Shown here: positions 1 to 8,700 of the stretch, one piece after another | How positions within the stretch are numbered: position 1 is the first letter of the stretch | How the letters are laid out: each line of letters opens with the position of its first letter | NCBI GenBank assembly: GCA_028281495.1 | Contig: JANQJU010000027.1 | Location: forward strand, 1-64,000 | Length of the DNA: 64,000 nt | Origin: SAR324 cluster bacterium | Lineage (GTDB): Bacteria; SAR324; NAC60-12 | Direction: 5' to 3' | Translations under genes and position numbers: made by a program | The notes under the pieces: model-generated | What the model was told of the DNA's origin: nothing | Database searches by the model: none | Seen by the model: the letters and a program-made list of their open reading frames with translations, nothing else

Positions 1-1
1 A

Positions 2-436
2 CTCGATGAGTTGATTCCCTGTTGGCAAGAACTATCCGAAGACGGAAAAACAGGCCTCGAATATATCGAATCCATGCTCAATTACCTTTATCGAGCCACT
101 GAATCATTAGATGAAAAAGCGATAATAGAACGCCTGCAACAGGCACCGGACACCAAGATTAAGGAGATGGTTATGACCGCCGCAGAACGATTAAAAGCTG
201 AAGGATTTCAAGAAGGAATTCAAGAAGGAATTCAAGAAGGAGAAGCCAGAGGGTTTAGCAAGGGCAAAACTGAAGGAGCCGCCAATATGGTCATGAAGAT
301 GTTGCAGTTGAAATTTCAGTCGACAGCCCAACCCTACACCGACCAAGTATTATCCGCTTCTCAAAGCGAGCTTGACCTGATTTCTGAGCGCTTGTTGACT
401 GCCGAGAACATAGAGCAAGTGTTTGAAAGGCTGTGA
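2..436 (+). CDS. Rpn-family recombination-promoting nuclease/putative transposase, C-terminal part (5' end outside window)
   Basis: The reading frame is already open at the window edge (Leu-Asp-Glu precede the first possible start codon, TTG at 11), so this is the 3' end of a longer gene. The visible part is helical and charged, with a tandem Gln-Glu-Gly-Ile run (residues about 68-80, three near copies of FQEGI/IQEG) followed by a Gly/Lys-rich stretch. This is the usual C-terminal signature of Rpn/PDDEXK-family transposase-like proteins (COG5464). In that family the nuclease domain is N-terminal and would lie left of the window. The gene stops 10 bp from the end of a decayed transposase on the other strand, which fits a mobile-element-rich locus. 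The family assignment rests on the tail only. Confidence 0.6.
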   Translation, partial: LDELIPCWQELSEDGKTGLEYIESMLNYLYRATESLDEKAIIERLQQAPDTKIKEMVMTAAERLKAEGFQEGIQEGIQEGEARGFSKGKTEGAANMVMKMLQLKFQSTAQPYTDQVLSASQSELDLISERLLTAENIEQVFERL

Positions 437-446
437 GCCTGCTGTC

Positions 447-780
447 TCATAAAAATCCAAGTTGACAAATCATTTTTTCCAAGACTTTCGGTGTGTCGAT
501 GAAGGTTTCGATAACTTCCTGAAAATTCCGAAACTTGGATTTTCTCAAGATTTTCAGAGTCATAGTTCTCAAAATACTCAGGACATGAGTTTGGTTACCC
601 TGCCCGACTCTCACTTGGCCTTCTTTCAGGGTGACATCGCGAATCCAATGATTGGACTCACATCTCCAGTGCTGGCGGACCGCTTGAAAGAGTTCTTGGA
701 ATCCTTATCGGTCCGGAAGCTTCAACGGGAAGGAGTTCCTGTAACAAATGTTAGGGTACTCTCTGAGAGGGAAGATTGGA
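447..780 (-). pseudogene. ISAs1-like transposase remnant (C-terminal part, decayed)
   Basis: Read on the minus strand, 704 down to the TGA at 447-449 encodes about 85 residues containing VRQHW, then ESNHWIRDVTL, a conserved-type Gly-Asn after the acidic region, and ILRTMTLKILRK. This is the C-terminal DDE pattern (HW..E..HW..DV...ED...R...GN.....LR..AL.LL) of ISAs1/H-repeat-associated transposases. The expected catalytic ED is read as EG here. An in-frame TAA at 705-707 separates this from a continuation that reads about 25 further codons upstream, so the gene is dead. No terminal inverted repeats were recognised. The + strand frame covering this interval is the antisense shadow. Confidence 0.6.
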
Positions 781-978
781 TTTCATAGAACCTTGTTCGC
801 GCAAAATTCTATGCCTTTCTTCGAATTTTTGAAGTATCTTGTGGCACTTGAAAAACTTTTTACGAATCTTTTTACTTTGTTGTTTTTACAGAGGTTTCAA
901 CGAGAAGGTATATTCTGGAAGGAAATTATCTTCGAGATTGAAGAATGAAAAAATCAAAGGAAAGGGGTGGGGGGTGAT

Positions 979-1009
979 GTTCCACGCCATGCTGGGGACA
1001 GCGTGGAAC
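979..1009 (-). terminator. hairpin downstream of the cold-shock gene
   Basis: A perfect 9-bp inverted repeat, GTTCCACGC (979-987) and GCGTGGAAC (1001-1009), has a 13-nt loop. It lies 25 bp past the stop codon of the minus-strand cold-shock gene. A T-tract does not follow directly, so it may be a weak or Rho-assisted terminator or a 3'-end stabiliser. Confidence 0.4.
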
Positions 1010-1034
1010 CACATGGGCTGGTTTGTAACGATCT

Positions 1035-1226
1035 TTAGACTACTCGAACAAATTGCGCATAGGGGCCTTTCTTGCCTCGTCCCACATCAAATTCCACTTG
1101 CTGCCCTTCACTCAAATATCCGCCTTTCACCTCGGAGTGGTGGACAAATAAATCTTCGCCTGATTCTTGTTCGATGAATCCGTAACCTTTTGTTTCGTTA
1201 AACCATTTTACTTTACCTTGTGCCAT
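1035..1226 (-). CDS. cold-shock domain protein (CspA family)
   Basis: The 63-residue protein is a single cold-shock domain, an OB-fold that binds single-stranded RNA/DNA and melts mRNA structure. RNP1 is visible as KGYGFIE and RNP2 as LFVHHSEV, in the expected order and spacing, after the usual N-terminal GKVKWFNE block. The length is slightly below the common 65-70 residues, and the C-terminal strand is a short basic [11 protein letters not shown] tail. AAAGG lies about 6 nt before the ATG. The upstream 250 bp are gene-free, which would allow the long leader typical of csp genes, but I could not define a leader element. It lies between a transposase remnant and a broken lipoprotein gene. Confidence 0.93.
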   Translation of the reverse strand: MAQGKVKWFNETKGYGFIEQESGEDLFVHHSEVKGGYLSEGQQVEFDVGRGKKGPYAQFVRVV

Positions 1227-1476
1227 ATTTACCTTTCAAAAATTTAAAATTGATTATGTTCGCACCTTCTCCAAATCTGCCTCAGCATCCAAAGAAGGAA
1301 CCAGACGCTAAGTTTGATAAACCGGTAGCACAAGACAAATCGACACAAACCTAGACAAATCATGAACTTGGATATAGAAACAAGGCTTCTTTAAAGAACG
1401 TACCTTACCATTTTTATTCAGTTCAAAACGCTACTTCAGAACCAGCCGTTTCAACCTGTTCGTCTCGGAGGACCTC

Positions 1477-1771
1477 ATGCAAAACACAGATCGCCATGCC
1501 CCGTGGATTATTTTACTGCTCCTACTCACGTTGGTTACATTGGTTCCCGCTTGTGGCGGAGGCGGAGGTGGGGGTGGAGGCGGAGGTTCTTCTGCTGATG
1601 TGACCCCCGATTCCGGATGTGGTGGTGCTTTCGGATGGCCGATGGCGTCTCTATTACGGTGACTTCGATCCCAGTATTGGGGACTTCATCCGCAGTGCAG
1701 TGACAGCCGAATATTGAAATCGCAACAAGAGCGTGGTTCCCTGTAATACCAACCTTCAGAGTTATAGAATG
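1477..1771 (+). pseudogene. frameshifted lipoprotein gene
   Basis: GGAGG at 1466-1470 precedes an ATG at 1477. The frame encodes a signal peptide with a long hydrophobic stretch and a lipobox-like VPAC, then an 11-Gly run encoded by GGN repeats (about 1555-1590), and stops at 1662. Another frame across the same junction (about 1622-1717) reads DGRWRLYYGDFDPSIGDF and onward to AEY before a stop, which looks like genuine protein sequence. The simplest reading is a lipoprotein gene broken by a frameshift after the G-rich tract. A phase-variable or sequencing slip cannot be excluded. The function of the missing body is unknown. Confidence 0.5.
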
Positions 1772-1779
1772 AGGTCATT

Positions 1780-2544
1780 ATGAGTTCGACTTCCCCCAAC
1801 CTTCCCGTATTTGACAGTCATTTTCATATTATCGATTCTCGATTCCCTTTGGTTTCGAACCAGGGCTATTTGCCCGACTCGTTCACTTGCCACGATTATC
1901 TCGCACAAATGGATTCTCTCCAACTGAAAGGGGGGGCCATCGTATCCGGCTCGTTTCAAGCATTTGACCAATCCTACCTGTTGGATGCCCTAAAAACGTT
2001 GGGATCTCAGTTTGTCGGGGTGACTCAGCTTCCAGAAACGGTTTCTGATGCCGAATTGCAGCAGTTCAATGACGCGGGAATCCGGGCCATTCGTTTCAAC
2101 CTCAAACGGGGTGGTTCCGCCGCAGTAGAGCATCTCGAATCGGTCGCGCTACGGATTCACAAGGTGGTGGGATGGCATGTGGAATTGTATGTAGACTCAC
2201 GGCATCTGGAAGAATTATCTGGTCTTTTGGGCCGCTTACCCCAAGTGAGCATCGATCACTTGGGCTTGTCTCAGGCAGGATTTCCCACTTTATTGAGGCT
2301 CGTGGAACAAGGAGTCTTCGTGAAGGCTACAGGGTTCGGACGAGTCGACTTTGATGTCGTCTCTGCGCTCCACGACCTCTATGATGCCAATCCCCGGGCT
2401 TTGATGTTTGGCACCGACCTGCCGTCCACCCGTGCCCCCCGTCCTTATCAAGACTCCGATTTACAACTCATCTTGGATGCCTTTGAAGAATCGCAAGCTC
2501 GCCGCATTTTGTACGAAAATGCTGTCGCATTTTACCGGCTCTGA
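1780..2544 (+). CDS. amidohydrolase-family metal-dependent hydrolase (PDC-lactonase/amidohydrolase_2 type)
   Basis: This 254-residue cytoplasmic TIM-barrel hydrolase shows the family's N-terminal metal motif as DSHFHI (residues 11-16), strand-end residues such as IRFNLKRGG and SIDHLG, and the C-terminal catalytic Asp motif FGTDLPSTR (about residue 216). It ends with the usual helix ARRILYENAVAFYRL. Family members hydrolyse lactones or C-C/C-N bonds in small-molecule catabolism (2-pyrone-4,6-dicarboxylate lactonase, aminocarboxymuconate decarboxylase relatives). The substrate cannot be told from sequence. The gene stands alone between a broken lipoprotein gene and a convergent small gene, and a strong hairpin follows its stop codon. 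Confidence 0.85.
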   Translation: MSSTSPNLPVFDSHFHIIDSRFPLVSNQGYLPDSFTCHDYLAQMDSLQLKGGAIVSGSFQAFDQSYLLDALKTLGSQFVGVTQLPETVSDAELQQFNDAGIRAIRFNLKRGGSAAVEHLESVALRIHKVVGWHVELYVDSRHLEELSGLLGRLPQVSIDHLGLSQAGFPTLLRLVEQGVFVKATGFGRVDFDVVSALHDLYDANPRALMFGTDLPSTRAPRPYQDSDLQLILDAFEESQARRILYENAVAFYRL

Positions 2545-2584
2545 TGAAAAACTTCTTCGATATGATGTAGTTGTTGGGGCCAAT

Positions 2585-2639
2585 GTTGTCGTAAGCTTCG
2601 ACACAAGTCTCCTTGTCAAGATTGTGAAGCTTACGCAAC
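2585..2639. terminator. long hairpin between convergent genes
   Basis: CGTAAGCTTC (2590-2599) pairs perfectly with GAAGCTTACG (2626-2635). The stem extends by GTTG/CAAC with one bulged T at 2589, giving 14 bp in all. An inner ACAAG/CTTGT stem lies in the loop. It sits between the 3' ends of two convergent genes (stops at 2544 and 2644), the usual place for a bidirectional terminator. No strong T-run follows on either strand. Confidence 0.55.
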
Positions 2640-2643
2640 CAGA

Positions 2644-3006
2644 TTAATTACAATCCCGTCTGTAAAGACGGTCTATGTTCGAAGTGACGCTGTCTAGGCT
2701 GAGTCCGAATTTTTCGCCATCCATTTTATCATAGGCATCCGTAAGACTGTTCACAGAGTCGGTCAGCGCATTTTCATTTTCAACTGTCGCAATATTGGCC
2801 AGCGCATCGACAATCTCACCGAGCGCCCTGTCCACCTCATCCCCTTCCTTGATTGTCCCGGCTGCGGCGAATGCAGCTGAAATCTCATCAAGATCGTTAG
2901 CTATATCCGTAAGTTCTTCACATGTGGGTCTTTCTGCCGCTGTTGTAACAAAACTGAAAAAAGACAAAAAAACAACGAAACATAGGATACGAAAAAATTC
3001 TTTCAT
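2644..3006 (-). CDS. small exported alpha-helical protein, unknown function
   Basis: I do not recognise a family. The 120-residue product starts with a classical signal peptide (KEFFR, then a Phe/Val/Leu-rich core and a TTAA-ERP cleavage region near residue 24). The mature part is acidic and helical, with heptad-like Ala/Leu/Ile spacing. Cys29 (PTCEEL) and Cys119 (RRDCN) near the two ends could form a disulfide. It is therefore likely periplasmic. The promoter side carries an inverted repeat at 3082-3106. Composition resembles the flanking genes, so nothing points to recent transfer. Confidence 0.7.
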   Translation of the reverse strand: MKEFFRILCFVVFLSFFSFVTTAAERPTCEELTDIANDLDEISAAFAAAGTIKEGDEVDRALGEIVDALANIATVENENALTDSVNSLTDAYDKMDGEKFGLSLDSVTSNIDRLYRRDCN

Positions 3007-3314
3007 ATATACTCCTTGCTTTCCAAATAATTATGAATATTCACAGACACTCTTTACAGTCTGTTCCGAATTCTTAAATATTTTTCACAATATAAGACTG
3101 TGAAAACAGTTTGGCGCTTTCGCGACAAAACTGGTCAATCTTTAGCAATTTGCTGGGTTATTCGTCTATGTTAATATTAGGTATTGCCTAATTTTATCAA
3201 TCAACTAAAGAACCCATACAGGACTACTTACCCAGAGTCTTTTCATATTTTAGAATTCCGCTTTCAATGCCATCAACAACAGCCTGGAGTGGCTCGCTCC
3301 AATATGTTGAATTG
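3007..3314. other. intergenic region with a short decayed-looking reading frame
   Basis: No complete gene is seen. The 3' part on the minus strand (3317 down to the TAG at 3224-3226) reads about 30 codons ending STYWSEPLQAVVDGIESG...TLGK, which has a protein-like composition. It runs out of frame from the end of the histidine-kinase gene and may be a remnant C-terminus of an unrelated gene. The rest is AT-rich. Confidence 0.3.
3082..3106 (-). promoter_or_regulatory. inverted repeat upstream of the small exported protein gene
   Basis: TTTTCACA (3082-3089) and TGTGAAAA (3099-3106) form a perfect 8-bp inverted repeat with a 9-nt spacer, 76 bp upstream of the minus-strand start codon at 3006. 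The symmetry and position suit a repressor or activator dimer site. The regulator is unknown. Confidence 0.35.
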
Positions 3315-5600
3315 TTAGATCGGTAAACATAAGACGAAGGTCGCCCCTTTGCCTACTTGCGAATCGACTCGGATTTTTCCTCGATGGCCCTCGACAATTC
3401 CATGAATCACAGACAATCCGAGTCCCGTCCCCTGACCGACTTCCTTGGTTGTAAAAAAGGGATCAAAAATTTTATTGAGATTTTCCGCAGGAATGCCCAC
3501 TCCTGTGTCTTGGACGGTAAGCCGAACACATTCTGCAATTTCATCAGCCTCCAACCCATCAGCCTCCAACCCATCAGCCTCCAACCCATCATCCCTCAAC
3601 TCGGGGCATTCCTGGCAACGAATGTTAGACAACTCCACAAAAATTCGTCCTGTCTGATCACCGATAGCTTGCCTAGCATTGTTCAGCAGGTTGACTACCA
3701 CCTGATGAAGTTGCGTCGAGTTTCCTAAAATCGGTCCCACCTCATGGGGGATGTCCAAATGAAGATCAATACTTGAAGGAAACGTTGCCCGCACGATAGA
3801 GATCGCTTGTTGGACGATAGGTGCTGGATTTAACTCTTCGAACTTCACCGTCTCTTTCCTCGCAAAGGTGAGGATTTGTTGTACCAAATCGAGTGCTCTT
3901 TTTTCGGTCTCATCCACTTGGATGAGGCTCTGTCGAAGGGGGTGGTTTGCTTCCAGGTCCAAGAGCAATAACTCCAGCATGCCTTGCGTGCCTGCCAAAA
4001 TATTGTTGAATTCATGAGCGATGCCCCCGGCCATGATTCCCAAAGATTCCATTTTCTGAGCATGCCGAAGTTGAGTTTCTAAACTTTTTCGTTGGGTCAC
4101 ATCATTGAAGATCACATCACAGCGTTGGTTTTCGGAAGGAAAGAAAAACATCTCATAATATCGCTGGGTGGCCTCTGTGTATTGTTCCAGATATCGAGAC
4201 ATTCTGGTTTGAACCACCTCGCCCATCACTTTGATCCAAAATGTCTCTGCTTGAGGAAATACGGCGGTGAGGCGTTTGCCTTCCACTTCGTTTTTCCTCA
4301 TTCCCATGATTTTTTCCCAAGCAGGATTCACATCCAGAATTTGAGCATCGCAAGGATGGCCCTCCGCATCGTAAATCAACTCACAATGGATGAACCCATT
4401 GAGCATCTTCTCAAACAACAAGCGATATTTGGCCTCGCTTGCTTTCAATTGTACCTCCGCCTGTTCTTTTTCCCGCTGATTCGCTTCCACGAGTGCATCG
4501 GTCATCTGATTGAAACTAGCAGACAATCGCTCGATTTCTGTTACCGACAAAGAAGGCGCCAATCGCCTATCCAACGCGCCTTCGCTAATCTGAGTGGCGG
4601 TTTCTGCTAACCCCACCAAGGGACGGGCTAAGGAACGGGCAATGACAAAAATCACAATTCCCAATAACCCCGCAGCCAATATGAAGATGAGCACCAACGT
4701 GACCCGCAGCTCATCGAGCCTTGCAAACGCCTCTTGGCGATCCATCTTCACCACCAACCCCCAATCGGCTAGTTCAATGTAATGGGTGACTGCCAAAACC
4801 GATTCATTGCGATAATCCATTGCTTCTTGCATCAGTTGTTCTTGTTTCGATAAGGCCTGGATGATCGGAGCCTTCTGATTCTCCTTCGATACTGTTTTTT
4901 GCAATGCGGCTTGGGCATCAAATCGTAAAGGGACGATGAACAACGCGTCTCCTTCCGTATTCCATTGGGCCAGATACGATTCGCCAGTCTCTCCCAATCC
5001 CGAATAATCTTGCACCGCTTCCACCAGCGCATCCGTGTTTGAGTGAATCACTATGCCTCCGATCCATTTTTCTTCCAGATGCAACCGACCGGAGAGCACA
5101 AATTTCACTTGGCGATTTTCATCCAAGATTAAATGATCCACTTGGTTGTCGTGCTGTCCTTGTTTCAAAAAAGCCCGGCCACTCCAGTTTTCTCCCACTC
5201 TTTTTTCATCCGTAGACGCAACAATTTCTCCCTGAGTGTTGAGAAGGAACATGTCTGTAAAAGACGCAATTGACGATCTGGCATCTTGAAGAATCGTGAT
5301 CATCTGTTGGTAATCTGTCGGATTCCTGGACTCATTGTACCGATCCAAAACAATGCGCATCTGAGTGCGGCTGGCCACCAGGGCCAAACGTTCTAAATTT
5401 TGTTCCAGAAGACCCTCCATTCGTTGCTCCTGGATCGCTGCCACCGAGGCCAAGTGATTCAAGACTTCCTCGATCAATAAATCTCTTGAAGCCATGTATC
5501 CTCGGAGACTGGCAATGGCCAGAAACAACAACGACAACGGCAAGAACGTAATTAACAATCTCTGATTGAGCGTCATGTCGATTTTTTCAAAAACTTTCAT
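3315..5600 (-). CDS. membrane sensor histidine kinase (extracytoplasmic sensor-HAMP-PAS-HisKA-HATPase)
   Basis: The 761-residue protein starts with a transmembrane helix (about 13-31), followed by a periplasmic sensing domain of dCache type (about 35-295) and a second helix (about 300-322). HAMP (ARPLVGLAETATQISEG) and a PAS-like domain (about 395-500, ending VIFNDVTQRKSLE) come next. The kinase core has its H-box at AGGIAHEFNN with His529, N-box NLLNNARQAI, G1 DTGVGIP, F-box FDPFFTTK and G2 GTGLGLS. There is no attached receiver and no adjacent response-regulator gene, so the partner is unknown. Between N- and G1-boxes lies a tandem Gly-Leu-Glu-Ala-Asp repeat (three copies). An AGAAG-type ribosome site precedes the ATG. 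Confidence 0.93.
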   Translation of the reverse strand: MKVFEKIDMTLNQRLLITFLPLSLLFLAIASLRGYMASRDLLIEEVLNHLASVAAIQEQRMEGLLEQNLERLALVASRTQMRIVLDRYNESRNPTDYQQMITILQDARSSIASFTDMFLLNTQGEIVASTDEKRVGENWSGRAFLKQGQHDNQVDHLILDENRQVKFVLSGRLHLEEKWIGGIVIHSNTDALVEAVQDYSGLGETGESYLAQWNTEGDALFIVPLRFDAQAALQKTVSKENQKAPIIQALSKQEQLMQEAMDYRNESVLAVTHYIELADWGLVVKMDRQEAFARLDELRVTLVLIFILAAGLLGIVIFVIARSLARPLVGLAETATQISEGALDRRLAPSLSVTEIERLSASFNQMTDALVEANQREKEQAEVQLKASEAKYRLLFEKMLNGFIHCELIYDAEGHPCDAQILDVNPAWEKIMGMRKNEVEGKRLTAVFPQAETFWIKVMGEVVQTRMSRYLEQYTEATQRYYEMFFFPSENQRCDVIFNDVTQRKSLETQLRHAQKMESLGIMAGGIAHEFNNILAGTQGMLELLLLDLEANHPLRQSLIQVDETEKRALDLVQQILTFARKETVKFEELNPAPIVQQAISIVRATFPSSIDLHLDIPHEVGPILGNSTQLHQVVVNLLNNARQAIGDQTGRIFVELSNIRCQECPELRDDGLEADGLEADGLEADEIAECVRLTVQDTGVGIPAENLNKIFDPFFTTKEVGQGTGLGLSVIHGIVEGHRGKIRVDSQVGKGATFVLCLPI
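3541..3589 (-). repeat. 15-bp in-frame tandem repeat inside the histidine kinase gene
   Basis: On the + strand the unit CATCAGCCTCCAACC occurs three times in direct tandem, with a partial unit at the edge. It encodes the pentapeptide GLEAD three times on the minus strand. The length is a multiple of three, so copy-number change would alter a surface loop of the ATPase domain without breaking the frame. Confidence 0.9.
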
Positions 5601-5725
5601 GGCTTCTCATTTGTTGGTGACCAAATTATGAATTCATTCTCTGTATCGTTAAAACATAACTAGGTCGAGTGAAATACTAATTTGTCACACTCTATCTAAT
5701 GAAGAACCACAACATTGGAGCGGTG

Positions 5726-8700
5726 CTAAAAAAACGCCAATTGCACTCCAGAATCGCGTTGTTTGGAAATTTTGGGAGTGAGTTGAATGGAGCTGAGCAG
5801 GTGGGGGGGAATTTCAGCCAAAAATCGTGACGGTTGTTGAGACGTCGTTTGTCCGAAACGGGTTCGTTGTTGGGAGGAGGTGAGAATCACACTGTTTTGG
5901 GCACGGGTGAGGCCCACATAAAACAACCGGCGTTCTTCTTCCATATCGTAGTTCCACCCTGGAATCTGACATGGAAGCATGCCTTCTTCCACTCCGGTTA
6001 GAAACACAAACGGAAATTCCAAACCTTTGGCTGCATGGAGCGTCATCAACGCCACCGCATTGGCTCGCTCATCATAAATGGTGGCCGCTGCATTTTGTTC
6101 CAAGTGATACGCAAAGGCCTCCAGATTTTTTCCGAACAACTCGGAAAGCTCAAGAAATCGTTGCACCTTGTCCTCGTCGGTGTCCAACACAAGAAAACTG
6201 GAAATGGCTTGTAGTGCTGGTGCGAGTCCTTCGGCAGTGACTTGGCTTTGAAATCGTTCCAATTGGGTCTGCACTTCTCGAAGCTTGTCTTGAACCGAAG
6301 TGGACAAATCGAGGGTCTTGGCCTGCTCAAAAAAATGAGAACACTGAAGCGGCATCTCGCGTTCCAAGCGGCTTATGGTTTGTGCCCCAATCCCTTTGAG
6401 TCGGGACAGCAAGGACAAGTGTTCCGGTGCTCCAACATCCGCCGCAGAACGGACCCAATCGTAAGCGATCCGCAAGGTCGATTGCATGAAAAAGGGTTTG
6501 GCTCCGATGCGTTGATATGGAATGCCTCGTTGCTCCAGAGCTTCAGCCAAAGCAGTGGCTTGATCAGAAAGCCGATACAGGATCGCGATTTCTTCAAAAC
6601 TATAGGGATGCGCATCTCCATCGTGGTTCCCTTCATGAATGGAGAGCGAGTTCGTTCCGCCCACCAACTCTTCAATACGATTGGCAATGAATTCGGCTTC
6701 GCCTTGCGGCGTCTTGGCTTGAAATACGCCTAAGGGCTGATTCTGGAGGTTGTGAGGATGCAAAAGCGGCAGTTCCCGTTGCAGGTTATGACAAATGACC
6801 GCCGTGGCCGCTTCCAAAATGGAAGCAGAAGATCGATAATTTTGAGTCAGATGCAAACGTAGCGTCGACGGCGCGTCGGCCATTTGATGAAAAAAATGGA
6901 GATCGCTGCCCCGAAACCCATAGATCGACTGATTGGCATCTCCTATCGCAAACACGGCTGCGGTTTCTCCCAACAGCCGAATGAGTTCATATTGTGAGGC
7001 ATTCACGTCTTGGAACTCATCCACAGATAGATGCTTCACTTGATGTCCAACCGCTTCTCGTAAAACCGCATCATCTCGCAGTTGATGGACAAAAAATGGA
7101 ATCACGGCATCCAATTCGATACCATTGTGCTGATCCAATTCCTCTAGATAAGCTCGGAATTCGGGAGAAAGTTGAGCCAAATCGGTGGTGGCTCCCAATC
7201 CCACTTGATGAAAATGCTCCACAATTTCTTGGGCCAACGTCGTTCGCTCGCTGCTTGGCATTTCGGGAAATCGATTGCGGAGCAGCAACTCACGTGCATC
7301 CTTTCCAATCACGACCAGATCCGGTTGAGTCTTTCTCAACCAAGTCAGACAAAACTGATGGAATGTCCCCACAAACAACGTGTCCACACCCCCTTCGGCC
7401 TGAAGCGATAGGGCAATTCTCTCGCGCACTTCATCGGCAGCTTTGTTTGTGAATGTGATCACCACCATGTTCTGTGGCAAATTTCCCTCCGTCAACAAAT
7501 GTTTCACGCGGGAGACCAAAGTGAATGTCTTTCCGGTCCCGGGACCTGCCGAAACTAAAATTTGCTTCGCGTGGCTCACCACAGCGGCCCTTTGCTCCGA
7601 ATTCAGTTCTCGTTTGGCGACCGAAACCCCGTTTTCTGAAGCGTTCTCCCCAGCCCCTTTCTGAGATGCTGAAGTCGGTGAACCCTCTTCAAATGAGCTA
7701 CGTTTTTTCTTGGCCCGTTTGAGGGGTTTGCGCAGGTCTCCAAAAAAGGAACTCTGCCCAGAAAACAAATCGGCATCGGCTTGTTCGTCAAACACACGAA
7801 TCACTCCATATTCGCCGTCATACCCTGCCTGCCGGATCACATTCCCAGTACGAATACGGTTTACGGCTTCCGAAAGCGCCGGAGAGTGTCGTTTACGCAG
7901 ATCTTCTAAAGGCGTATGACGCAGGATGTTGAATTCCGAACCAAAAGCATTGAGCACTTTCACATACTCCGCCCACACTTTTTTGGAGTTGGGACTCGTC
8001 CCGACAATCTCGCCCAACACTTCTGGCAAAGGAACTAAGCTGTGGAACGGGGGCGAACCGTGAGGGTATTGGGGTTCAGACCGATCAGCGAGTTCCATCA
8101 CCCGATGCAAGGTCCCCACAGTGAGCGCTTTCCCACATTCCGGGCAAATGTTTTTATGCTTCCGAGTTTCCTCCGGCTCCATACTCACGTTGCATTTGCG
8201 GTGACCGTCCAAATGGTATTTGCCTTCTTCTGGATAAAACTCGATGGTGCCCTGAAAGTCTCCTGTGGACGGATGTTTCAGCGCTTCCCGCATCGCAAAA
8301 AAATCAAAATCGGTATCGAACAAATTCGCTTCCCGGCCGAGTTTCTGAGGAGAATGGGCGTCAGAATTGGAGACCAAAGTGTAGCGGTCCAAGGCGGAAA
8401 TCAGTCGATTCATTTCGGGATCTGAAGACAAGCCCGTTTCCAAAGCAAAGATGTGCTCCGTGAGATCTCCAAAACACGCTTCCACCGAATCGAAACCCGA
8501 TTTGGAACCAAACAACGCGAACCACGGTGTCCAAATATGGGCCGGAATCAGGAAACCTTCAGGAGCTTCTTCCAACTGAATTTCGAGTAGGTCCCGAGAA
8601 TCCAGCCCCAAGATAGGGCGGCCATCGGCTTCTAAATTACCAATACCTGCCAACTTGGTGTTGACTCGTTCCACCGATTCGAAGTCGGGAAGCAATAACA

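Noticed and set aside
462..788. Plus-strand open frame of 108 codons
   Set aside because: It is the antisense of a recognisable transposase C-terminus on the minus strand; it has no ribosome site and no family features.
3541..3589. Short direct repeats as a possible CRISPR array
   Set aside because: Units are 15 bp, directly adjacent without spacers, and lie in frame inside a gene.
3357..3728. Plus-strand frame with repeated ISLQP units in the histidine-kinase region
   Set aside because: It is the shadow of the GLEAD tandem repeat in the kinase gene, which is complete on the other strand.
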